A model generated the notes under the pieces. That model worked only from the letters and a program-made list of their open reading frames with translations. It ran no database searches and was not told where the DNA came from. The position numbers and the translations under genes were made by a program. A DNA stretch of 64,000 nucleotides. Origin: Actinomycetospora lemnae. Lineage in GTDB: Bacteria; Actinomycetota; Actinomycetes; Mycobacteriales; Pseudonocardiaceae. The stretch spans positions 372,001-436,000 of the forward strand of contig NZ_JAQZAO010000006.1 of NCBI RefSeq assembly GCF_028737315.1, given 5' to 3'. Positions 18,984-27,443 of this stretch are shown here, piece by piece (position 1 is the first letter of the stretch; every line of letters begins with the position of its first letter).

Positions 18984-19022
18984 ACGACGGCCCCTCCCGC
19001 CCCGTGCGGGAGGGGCCGTCGT
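18984..19022. terminator. perfect 17-bp hairpin terminator
   Basis: ACGACGGCCCCTCCCGC (18984-19000) pairs perfectly with GCGGGAGGGGCCGTCGT (19006-19022) around CCCGT. It lies between the convergent Bax-inhibitor and thiolase genes. Confidence 0.8.
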
Positions 19023-19032
19023 GCGTCGGGGG

Positions 19033-20277
19033 TCAGCTCAGGCGCTCGAGCACCATCGCCATGCCCTGCCCGCCGCCGACGCACATGGTCTCGAGGCCCA
19101 GGGTGGCGTCGCGCTCGCGCAGGCCGTTGATCAGCGTGGTGGCGATCCGCGCGCCGGTCATGCCGAACGGGTGGCCGACGGCGATGGAGCCGCCGTGCAC
19201 GTTGAGCTTGGCCTCCATGTCCTCGTCGCTCATCCCCAGCCCGCGGGCCGAGGGGATGACCTGCGCGGCGAAGGCCTCGTTGATCTCGACGAGGTCGACG
19301 TCGCCGATCCTGAGCCCGGCGCGGGCCAGGGCGCGGGCCGACGCCTCGATCGGCCCGAGGCCCATGATCTCGGGGGACAGCGCGCTGACGGCGGTGGACA
19401 CGATCCGCGCGAGCGGGGTGATCCCGAGCGCCTCGGCCCGCTCCGCCGACATGACCACGAGCGCCGCGGCGCCGTCGTTGAGCGGGCAGGCGTTGCCGGC
19501 GGTGATGCGCCCGTCGGGGCGGAAGACGGGCTTGAGGTCGGCGAGCGCCTCGTACGTCGTGCTCGGCCGCGGGCTGTCGTCGTGCTCCATCACCGAGCCG
19601 TCGGGCAGGCGCACCGGCGTGATCTCGCGGGCCCAGAAGCCCGACTGCTGCGCCCGCGCGGCGTTCTGCTGGCTGCGCAGCGCGAAGCGGTCCATCTCCT
19701 CGCGGCTCACGCCCTCGGCGAGCGCGACGTTCTCGGCCGTCTGCCCCATGGCGATGTAGGGGTCGGGGAGCAGGCCGTCGGCGCGCGGGTCGTGCCACTG
19801 CGACGCGCCGGCCGCGGCGACCTCGGCGGTGCGGCGCTCGGCGTCGGCGAACAGCGGGTTGTGGGTGTCGGGCAGCGAGTCGGAGTTGCCCTTCTCGAAC
19901 CGCGACACGGTCTCGACGCCGGCGGCGAGGAAGACGTCGCCCTCGCCGGCGCGGATGGCGTGCGCGGCCATGCGCGCGGTCTGCAGCGACGACGAGCAGT
20001 AGCGCGTGATGGTGGCGCCGGGCAGCCGGTCCATCCCGAGCTCGACGGCGACGATGCGCGCGAGGTTGTGTCCCTGCTCGCCGCCGGGCAGCCCGCAGCC
20101 GAGCAGCAGGTCCTCGACCTCGGCGGGGTCGAGGGCGGGGACGGCGTCGAGCGCGGCCGTCACGACCTGCGCGGTGAGGTCGTCGGGGCGCATCGCGGCC
20201 AGCGAGCCCTTGCGGGCGCGGCCGATGGGCGAGCGGACGGCGGACACGATGACGGCCTCGCGGCCAGGGTCGACCAT
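19033..20277 (-). CDS. thiolase (acetyl-CoA C-acyltransferase)
   Basis: Type II/degradative thiolase of 414 residues that cleaves 3-ketoacyl-CoA to acyl-CoA in beta-oxidation (or runs in reverse). The nucleophilic Cys is in TRYCSSSLQT (Cys94), the catalytic His in NVHGGSIAVGHPFGMTGAR, and the second Cys in MCVGGGQGMA; all are intact. FGNTIQ-like substitutions such as LPLNDGAAALVVMS are typical of FadA3/FadA-type enzymes. ATG 20277 is preceded 7 bp upstream by the -10 TAGTCT on the same strand, implying leaderless expression. It diverges from cbs, as fadA3 does in M. tuberculosis. Confidence 0.94.
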   Translation of the reverse strand: MVDPGREAVIVSAVRSPIGRARKGSLAAMRPDDLTAQVVTAALDAVPALDPAEVEDLLLGCGLPGGEQGHNLARIVAVELGMDRLPGATITRYCSSSLQTARMAAHAIRAGEGDVFLAAGVETVSRFEKGNSDSLPDTHNPLFADAERRTAEVAAAGASQWHDPRADGLLPDPYIAMGQTAENVALAEGVSREEMDRFALRSQQNAARAQQSGFWAREITPVRLPDGSVMEHDDSPRPSTTYEALADLKPVFRPDGRITAGNACPLNDGAAALVVMSAERAEALGITPLARIVSTAVSALSPEIMGLGPIEASARALARAGLRIGDVDLVEINEAFAAQVIPSARGLGMSDEDMEAKLNVHGGSIAVGHPFGMTGARIATTLINGLRERDATLGLETMCVGGGQGMAMVLERLS

Positions 20278-20284
20278 GCGCGCG

Positions 20285-20290
20285 AGACTA
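20285..20290 (-). promoter_or_regulatory. -10 element of the thiolase gene
   Basis: On the minus strand TAGTCT lies 7 bp before the ATG at 20277, giving a probable leaderless mRNA. Confidence 0.5.
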
Positions 20291-20395
20291 CGACGACGCG
20301 GCGCCCCCGACAGCGGTCGTGGACACCACCGTGATCCCGCGCACGACCGTGGGGCCGGGCGGCGTGGCGGGGCCGCGACGTCGGAGGATGGGGGC

Positions 20396-21799
20396 ATGCG
20401 CTACGTCGAGCACGTCGCCGAGCTCATCGGGAACACGCCGCTGGTCCGTCTCAACCACGTCGTGCCGACGGGCCCGGACGCGCCGTTGGTGCTCGCGAAG
20501 GTCGAGTACCTCAACCCCGGCGGCAGCGTGAAGGACCGCATCGCCGAGAGGATGATCGACGCCGCGGAGGCGTCCGGCGAGCTCAAGCCGGGCGGCACCA
20601 TCGTCGAGCCGACCTCGGGCAACACCGGGATCGGCCTGGCGATCATCGCCCAGCAGCGCGGCTACCACTGCATCTTCGTGTGCCCCGACAAGGTCAGCGT
20701 CGCCAAGCAGGACGCGCTGCGCGCCTACGGCGCCGAGGTCGTCGTGTGTCCCGCGGCCGTCGAGCCGGAGAGCCCGGAGTCGTACTACTCGGTGTCCGAC
20801 CGGCTCTCCCGCGAGATCGAGGGCGCCTGGAAGCCCAACCAGTACGCCAACCCCGCGAACCCCGCCTCGCACGTCGCGTCCACCGGCCCCGAGATCTGGG
20901 AGCAGACCGAGGGCCGCATCACCCACTTCGTCGCCGGCGTCGGCACCGGCGGCACCATCACGGGCACCGGCCACTACCTCAAGGACGTCTCCGACGGGAA
21001 GGTGCGCGTCGTCGGCGCCGACCCGGTCGGCTCGGTGTACTCCGGCGGCGACGGGCGTCCGTACCTCGTCGAGGGCGTCGGCGAGGACTTCTGGCCCAGC
21101 ACCTACGACCACGACATCGCCGACGAGATCGTCGCGGTGCCCGACCGCGACTCCTTCCTCATGACCCGCCGCCTGGCCCGGGAGGAGGCGCTGCTCGTCG
21201 GCGGCTCGTGCGGCATGGCGGTGTGCGCGGCGGCGAAGGTCGCGGAGAGCGCGGGTCCGGACGACGTCATCGTCGTGCTCCTGCCCGACGGGGGTCGCGG
21301 CTACCTGTCGACGGTGTTCAACGACCAGTGGATGGCCTCGTACGGCTTCCTCGCGCCCGACACCGGCGAGTGGACGGTCGGCGACGTGCTGCGCCGCAAG
21401 GACGGGTCGATCCCCGACCTCGTGCACGGGCACCCCAGCGAGACCGTCGCCGACGCCGTGTCGATCATGCGCGAGTTCGGGGTCTCGCAGATGCCGATCG
21501 TCCGCGCCGAACCGCCGGTCATGGCGGCCGAGGTCCGCGGCGCGGTGACGGTCCGCGACCTGCTCGACAAGGTGTTCAACGAGCAGGCCTCGCTCACCGA
21601 CCCCGTCGAGCGCCACCTGTCGAAGCCCCTGCCGAGTCTGGGCAGCAACGAGCCCATCTCCAAGGCGGTGGAGGCGCTGCGCGGCGGCGACGGGGCACTG
21701 GTGGTGGTCGACGGGCGGCCCGCGGGCATCGTCACCCGCGCCGACGTCCTCGCGTTCCTCGCCACCGGCAGCCGCTACGACGTCGGTGGACCGGCGTAG
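20396..21799 (+). CDS. cbs: cystathionine beta-synthase
   Basis: PLP enzyme condensing serine with homocysteine to cystathionine, first step of reverse transsulfuration. The 467-residue protein has the catalytic fold with the PLP lysine in NPGGSVKDRIAE (Lys46), the SGNTGIGLAI substrate loop and the phosphate-binding GVGTGGTITGTG. Two C-terminal CBS modules (about residues 335-460: VHGHPSETVADAVSIMREF, then LSKPLPSLGSNEPISKAVEA) form the regulatory Bateman domain. ATG 20396 has GGAGGATGGGGG before it. A cystathionine gamma-lyase/synthase starts 25 bp after its stop. Confidence 0.96.
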   Translation: MRYVEHVAELIGNTPLVRLNHVVPTGPDAPLVLAKVEYLNPGGSVKDRIAERMIDAAEASGELKPGGTIVEPTSGNTGIGLAIIAQQRGYHCIFVCPDKVSVAKQDALRAYGAEVVVCPAAVEPESPESYYSVSDRLSREIEGAWKPNQYANPANPASHVASTGPEIWEQTEGRITHFVAGVGTGGTITGTGHYLKDVSDGKVRVVGADPVGSVYSGGDGRPYLVEGVGEDFWPSTYDHDIADEIVAVPDRDSFLMTRRLAREEALLVGGSCGMAVCAAAKVAESAGPDDVIVVLLPDGGRGYLSTVFNDQWMASYGFLAPDTGEWTVGDVLRRKDGSIPDLVHGHPSETVADAVSIMREFGVSQMPIVRAEPPVMAAEVRGAVTVRDLLDKVFNEQASLTDPVERHLSKPLPSLGSNEPISKAVEALRGGDGALVVVDGRPAGIVTRADVLAFLATGSRYDVGGPA

Positions 21800-21811
21800 G
21801 AACGCGCGGCC

Positions 21812-21817
21812 TACCCT
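21812..21817 (+). promoter_or_regulatory. -10 element before the cystathionine lyase/synthase gene
   Basis: TACCCT, 7 bp before GTG 21825, indicates an additional leaderless promoter in the short gap after cbs. Confidence 0.45.
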
Positions 21818-21824
21818 GGACGGG

Positions 21825-22970
21825 GTGAACGGTTTCTCCACCCGCGCCCTGCACGACGGCCAGGAGCCCGACCCGACGACGGGCGCGGTCGTGGTGCCGA
21901 TCCACGCCACGTCGACGTTCGCCCAGGACGGCGTCGGCGGCCTGCGGTCGGGCTACGAGTACGCGCGCACCGGCAACCCCTCCCGGACCTCGCTGGAGAC
22001 GACGCTCGCCTCCCTCGAGGGCGCCCGGCACGCCCGCGCCTTCGCGTCCGGCATGGCCGCCGAGGACGCCCTGCTGCGCGGCGTCCTGCGCCCCGGCGAC
22101 CACGTGCTCATCCCGCTCGACGCCTACGGCGGCACCTACCGGCTGATCTCGACGGTCTACGCCGACTGGGGCGTCGAGTACACAGCGGTCGACACGGCCG
22201 ACCTCGACGCCGTGCGCGCCGCGATCCGGCCGAACACGAAAATCCTCTGGTGCGAGACGCCGACCAACCCGCTGCTCGGCATCGCCGACATCGCCGGGCT
22301 CGGCACCCTGGCCCGCGAGCACGACCTCCTGCTCGTCGTCGACAACACCTTCGCCTCGCCCTACCTGCAGACGCCGATCGGGCTCGGCGCGCACGTCGTC
22401 GTGCACTCGACGACGAAGTACCTCGGCGGGCACTCCGACGTGGTCGGCGGCGCGCTCGTCACCGACGACGACGAGCTGCACGCGACGCTCGGGCGCATGC
22501 AGAACGGCATGGGCGCGGTGCCCTCGCCGTTCGACTGCTTCCTCACCCAGCGCGGGATCAAGACGCTCGCGGTGCGCATGGAGCGCCACAGCGACAACGC
22601 CGAGCGGGTCGCCGACGTGCTCGCCGCCCACCCGGCGATCACCGCGGTGCTCTATCCGGGCCGCGCCGACCACCCGGGCCACGAGGTGGCCGCGAAGCAG
22701 ATGCACCGCTTCGGCGGCATGGTCTCGGTGCGCGTCGCCGGGGGCGAGCAGGCCGCGCGCGACCTGTGCGCCGCGACCCGCGTGTTCACGCTCGCGGAGT
22801 CGCTGGGCGGGGTCGAGTCGCTCATCGAGCACCCCGGCGCCATGACGCACGCGTCGGCCGCCGGCTCGCTGCTCGAGGTGCCCGCCGACCTCGTGCGCCT
22901 CTCGGTGGGGCTGGAGGACGCCGACGACCTCGTCGACGACCTGCGCCAGGCCCTCGACGGCCTCTCCTAG
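21825..22970 (+). CDS. cystathionine gamma-lyase / gamma-synthase (PLP)
   Basis: Cys/Met metabolism PLP enzyme of 381 residues; next to cbs it most likely splits cystathionine to cysteine, 2-oxobutyrate and ammonia, although gamma-synthase (MetB) activity cannot be excluded from sequence alone. The PLP lysine is in HSTTKYLGGHSD (Lys198); SGMAAEDALLRGVLRPGDHV and WCETPTNPLLGIADI are family signatures, and TLAESLGGVESLIEHPGAMT closes the active site. GTG 21825 is preferred over GTG 21786, which overlaps cbs, because the product then begins NGFSTRALHDGQ. Its stop shares CTAG with the stop of the convergent flavoprotein gene. Confidence 0.93.
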   Translation: MNGFSTRALHDGQEPDPTTGAVVVPIHATSTFAQDGVGGLRSGYEYARTGNPSRTSLETTLASLEGARHARAFASGMAAEDALLRGVLRPGDHVLIPLDAYGGTYRLISTVYADWGVEYTAVDTADLDAVRAAIRPNTKILWCETPTNPLLGIADIAGLGTLAREHDLLLVVDNTFASPYLQTPIGLGAHVVVHSTTKYLGGHSDVVGGALVTDDDELHATLGRMQNGMGAVPSPFDCFLTQRGIKTLAVRMERHSDNAERVADVLAAHPAITAVLYPGRADHPGHEVAAKQMHRFGGMVSVRVAGGEQAARDLCAATRVFTLAESLGGVESLIEHPGAMTHASAAGSLLEVPADLVRLSVGLEDADDLVDDLRQALDGLS

Positions 22971-23416
22971 CCCCGGACGCTGTCGCCGTAGATCCGCTCG
23001 ACGGTCATGACCATCAGCACGCGGCGGTCGGCGACCATCGTCGCGCGGTACTCGTCCCAGTCGGGGTGCTCGCCGGCCGCGGTGCGGTAGTACGCGACGA
23101 GCGCCTCGACCTCGGCCGAGTGCGGGTCGTCACCGGGTCCGGTCAGCGTCACCGGGCCCTCGGCGGTGGCCCACGCCCACCCGTCGGGCGCGGTGACCTC
23201 GACGGCGGCCCGGGGGTCGCGCCGCAGGTTGGCGGTCTTGGCCCGCCCCTCGGTCATCGACACCGACAGCGTGCCCGCGGCGGGGTCGTAGAAGGGCATG
23301 ACGGGGGAGAGCTGGGGCAGCCCGCTGCGCTTGATGGTGGCGAGGACACCGAGGCGGCTCGCGGCGAGCAGGGCCGCCGGGTCGAACGTGGGGGGATCGA
23401 ACGAGGACGTGGTCAC
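22967..23416 (-). CDS. PPOX-class flavin/F420-dependent oxidoreductase-like protein
   Basis: 149-residue split-barrel protein. AALLAASRLGVLATIKRSG, SPVMPFYDPAAGTLSVSMTE, and GRAKTANLRRDPRAAVEV are the hallmarks of the pyridoxamine-phosphate-oxidase-like family, many actinobacterial members of which bind F420 or FMN and reduce diverse cofactors or xenobiotics. The GTG at 23416 gives VTTSSFDPPTFDP; the frame is open further upstream. It ends by overlapping the stop of the transsulfuration gene on the other strand. Confidence 0.8.
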   Translation of the reverse strand: MTTSSFDPPTFDPAALLAASRLGVLATIKRSGLPQLSPVMPFYDPAAGTLSVSMTEGRAKTANLRRDPRAAVEVTAPDGWAWATAEGPVTLTGPGDDPHSAEVEALVAYYRTAAGEHPDWDEYRATMVADRRVLMVMTVERIYGDSVRG

Positions 23417-23451
23417 GTCCTCGATGATGGCCCTCGTCGGGCCCGCGGGCG

Positions 23452-23697
23452 TCAGCCGCGGCGGGCGGCCGGGTCGCCGTCGCTCGGGTGTCCGACCAGC
23501 GGGTCGATCTTCCCGGGGGAGAGGCAGCCGCCCTCGAGGGAGATGCCGTCGGGGGTGGTGACGTAGCGCGCGGGGTCGTCGCAGCCCGCCGACCCGACGG
23601 TGCCGACGGCGCCGAGCGCGAGCAGCGCGGCGAGCAGCAGCGGCAGCGCCCGGGCGAGGCGCGTGATGCGCGCGCCGGATGTCGGGACCGTGCCCAC
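23452..23697 (-). CDS. small secreted protein of unknown function
   Basis: About 81 residues: a short basic start, a hydrophobic signal segment (ARALPLLLAALLALGAVGTV) and a mature part of about 45 residues, CDDPARYVTTPDGISLEGGC followed by LSPGKIDPLVGHPSDGD. The Cys right after the hydrophobic stretch (VGSAGC) could be a lipidated Cys, and a second Cys might form a disulfide. GTG 23697 follows a GGGGTGGGG Shine-Dalgarno-like run; the start is uncertain. It is 35 bp upstream of the PPOX gene on the same strand and is probably co-transcribed. Confidence 0.55.
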   Translation of the reverse strand: MGTVPTSGARITRLARALPLLLAALLALGAVGTVGSAGCDDPARYVTTPDGISLEGGCLSPGKIDPLVGHPSDGDPAARRG

Positions 23698-23936
23698 GGT
23701 GCCCCACCCCCCAGCGCTCGAGGCCGGCGCCTCACGCCGACACCACGAGGCTACCGACGCCCGGGGGGCGCTGACCCGTCGCGCACCATCGGGCGACCGG
23801 TGACGGGACGGGCGCGACGACCGGTCACACACCCGGTGTGCTATGGGCGCCGTCGGCGCCGCCCACCGCTCACGGACCGCTCGTCGGAGAGCAGGGCCTG
23901 GGGGAACGGGTCGCCGGGAGCTGCCAGGATCGCGGG

Positions 23937-25175
23937 GTGGAGCTCGTCCGTCCCGCCGACGTCGAGGCCGCGCGCGCGGCGCTGGCCGGCGTGGTGCGCG
24001 AGACGCCGGTGACGCCGTCGCGGGCGCTGGAGGGGCTGGTCTCCCACCACGGGTCGAGCTCCGCTGCGCTCCGTCTCCCAGCCGGCCCGGTGCTCCTCAA
24101 GTGCGAGAACCTGCAGCGCACCGGCAGCTTCAAGATCCGGGGTGCCTACCGGCGCATCCAGCGCCTCGACGCCGCCGAGCGGGCCGCCGGCGTCGTCGCC
24201 GCGAGCGCCGGCAACCACGCGCAGGGCGTCGCGCTCGCCGCGCAGCTGCTCGGCACGCGCGCGACCGTGTTCATGCCGGCCGGCGCGCCGCTGCCCAAGG
24301 TCGAGGCCACCCAGGAGTACGGCGCCGACGTCGAGCTCGTCGACTCGCTCGACGACACGTTCGCCGCGGCCGAGGCGTTCGCGGCGCGGACCGGGGCGGT
24401 GCTCATCCACCCCTTCGACCACCCCGACATCGTCGCCGGCCAGGGCACCGTCGGGCTGGAGATCCTCGAGCAGGTCCCGGACGTCGCGACGATCGTCGTC
24501 TGCACCGGCGGGGGCGGCCTGCTCTCCGGCATCGCCGCGGCGTGCGTCCCGGCCGGCGTGCGGGTCGTCGGCGCGCAGGCGGCGGCGCTCGCGGCGTGGC
24601 CGCCGTCGCTCGCCGCCGGGGCGCCGACGGGGGTCGTGGGCGCGACGATCGCCGACGGCATCGCGGTCTCCCGACCTGGCGAGGTGACGTTCGCGCACGT
24701 CCGGGCCCTGGTCGACGAGGTCGTCACCGTGTCCGAGGAGGCGCTGGCGCGCGGCGTCCTGCGCTGCCTCGAGCGCGACAAGCTGCTCGTGGAGCCCGCC
24801 GGCGCCGCGGCGGTCGCGGCCGTCGCCGAGCACCCGGGACGCTGGCCCGCGCCCGTCGTCGCCGTCGTCTCGGGCGGCAACGTCGACCCGATGCTGCTCG
24901 AGGACATCGTGCGCCGCGGCCTCGTGGCCGCCGGACGCTACGCGGCCCTGCGGGTCCGGCTGAGCGACCGCCCGGGCTACCTCGCCGACGTGCTGCGTCG
25001 CGTCGGGCAGGCGGGCGGCAACGTCGTGGACGTCGTGCACCGCCGCCTGTCCGGGGCGGGCACGACGCCGGGCACCGTGGACGTGGCCCTCACGCTCGAG
25101 GCGCGGGGCCACGACCACCGGGCGGCGATCCTGGCCGACCTCGCGGCGGCGGGCTACGAGGTGGCGGCGGAGTAG
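23937..25175 (+). CDS. ilvA: threonine dehydratase (biodegradative-type, with C-terminal ACT-like domain)
   Basis: PLP enzyme deaminating threonine to 2-oxobutyrate, the isoleucine precursor. The 412-residue protein has the PLP lysine in RTGSFKIRGAYRR (Lys66), ASAGNHAQGVALAAQ, the phosphate-binding loop TGGGGLLSGIA and a C-terminal ACT-like domain (about 330-410, RYAALRVRLSDRPGYLADVL). An odd extra segment, SHHGSSSAALRLPAG, sits just before VLLKCENLQRTGSFK and is encoded across an 18-bp repeat that also occurs inside the DNA ligase gene. GTG 23937 is selected because upstream in-frame residues look non-coding. Confidence 0.92.
   Translation: MELVRPADVEAARAALAGVVRETPVTPSRALEGLVSHHGSSSAALRLPAGPVLLKCENLQRTGSFKIRGAYRRIQRLDAAERAAGVVAASAGNHAQGVALAAQLLGTRATVFMPAGAPLPKVEATQEYGADVELVDSLDDTFAAAEAFAARTGAVLIHPFDHPDIVAGQGTVGLEILEQVPDVATIVVCTGGGGLLSGIAAACVPAGVRVVGAQAAALAAWPPSLAAGAPTGVVGATIADGIAVSRPGEVTFAHVRALVDEVVTVSEEALARGVLRCLERDKLLVEPAGAAAVAAVAEHPGRWPAPVVAVVSGGNVDPMLLEDIVRRGLVAAGRYAALRVRLSDRPGYLADVLRRVGQAGGNVVDVVHRRLSGAGTTPGTVDVALTLEARGHDHRAAILADLAAAGYEVAAE
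24057..24074 (+). repeat. 18-bp repeat inside ilvA
   Basis: AGCTCCGCTGCGCTCCGT occurs here and, identically, at 38730-38747 within the ligase gene. In ilvA it encodes SSAALR in an insertion relative to the usual N-terminus of the family. Confidence 0.7.
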
Positions 25176-25191
25176 GTGTCGCGGCCGCGGA

Positions 25192-25686
25192 TCAGGGCGA
25201 GTAGGGCTCGGCCGAGACCAGCGTGACCTCCATCGACCCGCCGTCGGGCAGGTCGTAGCTCACGGTGTCGCCGGCCTTGGCGCCCATGAGGGCGGAGCCG
25301 AGCGGGGAGTTCGGCGAGTAGACCTCGATGGTCCCCGACGAGCCCTCCTCGCGGGAGCCGAGCAGGAAGGTCTCGGTGTCGTCGTCGCCCTCGAAGCGGA
25401 CGGTGAGCACGGTGCCCGGGACGGCGACGCCGCTCTCGGTGGGCGTCTCGCCGACCTTCGCGGTGTGCAGCAGCTCCTGGAGGTGGCGGATGCGCGCCTC
25501 CATGACGCCCTGCTCCTCGCGGGCGGCGTGGTAGCCGCCGTTCTCCTTGAGGTCGCCCTCCTCGCGCGCGGCGTTGATCTTCTGCGCGATCACGGGACGC
25601 TGGGCGACGAGGTCGTCGAGCTCGGCCTTCAGCCGGTCGTGCGCGTCCTGGGTCAGCCAGGTCACCTGCGTCTGCGTCTCGGTCAC
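25192..25686 (-). CDS. greA: transcription elongation factor GreA
   Basis: Binds the RNA polymerase secondary channel and stimulates cleavage of backtracked RNA. 164 residues: an N-terminal antiparallel coiled coil ([20 protein letters not shown], then [20 protein letters not shown] with the acidic tip) and a C-terminal FKBP-like domain ([20 protein letters not shown]). The signature [17 protein letters not shown] is textbook. The GTG at 25686 has GAGGAG upstream. It converges on ilvA and diverges from mca; a strong intrinsic terminator sits in its leader. Confidence 0.95.
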   Translation of the reverse strand: MTETQTQVTWLTQDAHDRLKAELDDLVAQRPVIAQKINAAREEGDLKENGGYHAAREEQGVMEARIRHLQELLHTAKVGETPTESGVAVPGTVLTVRFEGDDDTETFLLGSREEGSSGTIEVYSPNSPLGSALMGAKAGDTVSYDLPDGGSMEVTLVSAEPYSP

Positions 25687-25806
25687 GTCGATCAACTCCT
25701 CGGAGGTCCGGTCCCGCGCTGCGCGGGTCGGCGGCCTGCTCTCCTCGCGGGCCCCTTGGCATCGCCCCGGGTGGTGCGGTGCCGGCGGCCCGGGGGCCAC
25801 AGACGG

Positions 25807-25837
25807 AAAAACACGGCCCGCGGCATGCGGGCCGTGT
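25807..25837 (-). terminator. intrinsic terminator in the greA leader
   Basis: Read on the minus strand, an 11-bp perfect stem (positions 25837-25827 with 25821-25811, loop of five) is followed by TTTTT (25811-25807). It lies 121 bp upstream of the greA start codon and downstream of any greA-directed promoter beyond it, so it may attenuate greA or end an upstream antisense transcript. Confidence 0.7.
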
Positions 25838-25959
25838 CGATCCACGGTAACACGAGACGGGCCGTGTGGAACCCGTTCGACGGTGCCGCCGCAGGGGTCG
25901 GCTGGGCGTGAAGGGCCTTGACCACCTGCGCTTTTCCGTGTCAGGGGCCTCTCGGCCAA

Positions 25960-26025
25960 GGTCCACGGCGGGTCCACGGCGGGTCCACCGCGGGTCCACC
26001 GCGGGCCCACCGCGGGCGCACGGCG
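25960..26025. repeat. six tandem 11-bp repeats between greA and mca
   Basis: Units GGTCCACGGCG, GGTCCACGGCG, GGTCCACCGCG, GGTCCACCGCG, GGCCCACCGCG and GGCGCACGGCG follow one another without gaps. The remainder of the 479-bp gap (25687-26165) holds the greA leader hairpin and direct repeats CGGTGAA near 26101 and 26114 before mca; I see no gene in it. Confidence 0.75.
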
Positions 26026-26165
26026 GGGCCCGCGCGGCCCGCGACCGGGGCTGTCGGGGGTGCCCGGGATGATGGAGGGGAGCGGGGGCGTTGTACCCCC
26101 CGGTGAATCGATCGGTGAACCCGTTGGTCAGCAGGACGACGCACGAGGACGGCTCCGGACAGACG

Positions 26166-27077
26166 ATGAGCGCACTTCCCTCCGACCAGCCGCTGCGGCT
26201 GATGACGGTGCACGCCCACCCCGACGACGAGTCCAGCAAGGGCGCCGCCACGTGCGCGCGCTACGTCGCGGACGGCATCGAGGTCATGGTCGTGACGTGC
26301 ACCGGCGGCGAGGCCGGCAGCATCCTCAACCCCGCGATGGACACCCCCGAGGTCCGCGCCGACATGCCCGGCACCCGGTACGCCGAGATGGCCAAGGCCG
26401 CCGCGATCCTCGGCGTGGCGCACCGCTGGCTCGGCTTCGTCGACTCGGGCCTGCCCGAGGGCGACCCGAAGCCCCCGCTGCCGCCGGGCTGCTTCGCGCT
26501 CGAGCCCCTCGAGGTGCCCACCGAGGCGCTCGTGCGGGTCATGCGCGAGTTCCGCCCGCACGTCGTCGTCACCTACGACGAGACGGGCGGCTACCCCCAC
26601 CCCGACCACATCCGCTGCCACGAGGTGTCGATCGCGGCGTGGGAGGCGTGCGGCGACCCGGACCGCTTCCCCGAGGCGGGCGAGCCGTGGCAGCCGCTGA
26701 AGCTCTACTACTCGCACGGCTTCTCGAAGGCGCGCATCCTGGCCTACCACGAGGCGCTGCTGGAGGCGGGCATGGAGTCGCCGTGGGCGGAGTGGCTGGA
26801 GCGGTGGGACGACTCGCGTCCCGACCCGGGCGCGCGGGTCACCACGCGGGTGCGCTGCGCCGAGTACTTCCCCGTGCGTGACGACGCCCTGCGCGCCCAC
26901 GCCACCCAGATCGACCCCAACGGCCGCTGGTTCGCCATGCCGATGGAGATGCAGCAGCGGGTCTGGCCCACCGAGGAGTACGAGCTCGCGCGCTCGCTCG
27001 TCGGTGAGGTGATGGAGACCGAGTCGGCCGAGGACGGCGACCTGTTCGCGGGCATCCGGGAGCGGGTCGACGCATGA
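26166..27077 (+). CDS. mca: mycothiol S-conjugate amidase
   Basis: Zinc amidase that cleaves mycothiol S-conjugates, releasing mercapturic acids during detoxification; this identifies a mycothiol-producing actinobacterium. The 303-residue LmbE-fold protein has the zinc motifs [13 protein letters not shown] near residue 15 and [13 protein letters not shown] in the middle. The length and the segment [16 protein letters not shown], plus the C-terminal [14 protein letters not shown], distinguish Mca from the shorter MshB. ATG 26166 gives the expected N-terminus. It overlaps the following small membrane gene by 4 bp (ATGA), as in the mycobacterial mca locus. Confidence 0.95.
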   Translation: MSALPSDQPLRLMTVHAHPDDESSKGAATCARYVADGIEVMVVTCTGGEAGSILNPAMDTPEVRADMPGTRYAEMAKAAAILGVAHRWLGFVDSGLPEGDPKPPLPPGCFALEPLEVPTEALVRVMREFRPHVVVTYDETGGYPHPDHIRCHEVSIAAWEACGDPDRFPEAGEPWQPLKLYYSHGFSKARILAYHEALLEAGMESPWAEWLERWDDSRPDPGARVTTRVRCAEYFPVRDDALRAHATQIDPNGRWFAMPMEMQQRVWPTEEYELARSLVGEVMETESAEDGDLFAGIRERVDA

Positions 27078-27415
27078 CCCGCCTCGCCGTCTGGTGGACG
27101 CTGCTCCCGATGGCGGCGCCCCCGCCCGGGGCGCCGCCCGGCAGCGAGCGCGGCGAGGAGTTCGGCAAGACCTCGCCGATCGCGCTCGTCGTCATCCTGC
27201 TGCTCGGGCTGGCCACCGCGCTGCTCATCCGATCGATGACCAAGCGGCTGCGCAACGTCCCCGCGTCGTTCGACCCGCCGGAGGAGACGGCCCCGTCCGA
27301 CCGTCCGGAGCAGGACGGAGGGCCGGACGAGGAGGGTCGTCCGCCCGCCGCGCAGGGCAACGGACAGGGCGGGACGGACCGGACGGACAGGCCGCCACCC
27401 GCCGGCTCGCCCTGA
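27074..27415 (+). CDS. small single-pass membrane protein linked to mca
   Basis: 113 residues with one clear membrane helix ([20 protein letters not shown], about residues 35-54) followed by [17 protein letters not shown] and a charged, Pro/Gly-rich tail. The KRLRNVPxSF sequence right after the helix is a conserved feature of the Rv1083-type proteins found next to mca. Function unknown. Its ATG overlaps the mca stop; M13 is an alternative start. Confidence 0.8.
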   Translation: MTRLAVWWTLLPMAAPPPGAPPGSERGEEFGKTSPIALVVILLLGLATALLIRSMTKRLRNVPASFDPPEETAPSDRPEQDGGPDEEGRPPAAQGNGQGGTDRTDRPPPAGSP

Positions 27416-27443
27416 CCCCACCCGGCTGCGACCATTCCCGGTC

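Noticed and set aside
25960-26025. CRISPR or att-like array of 11-bp units
   Set aside because: Units are directly adjacent with no spacers and are far too short.
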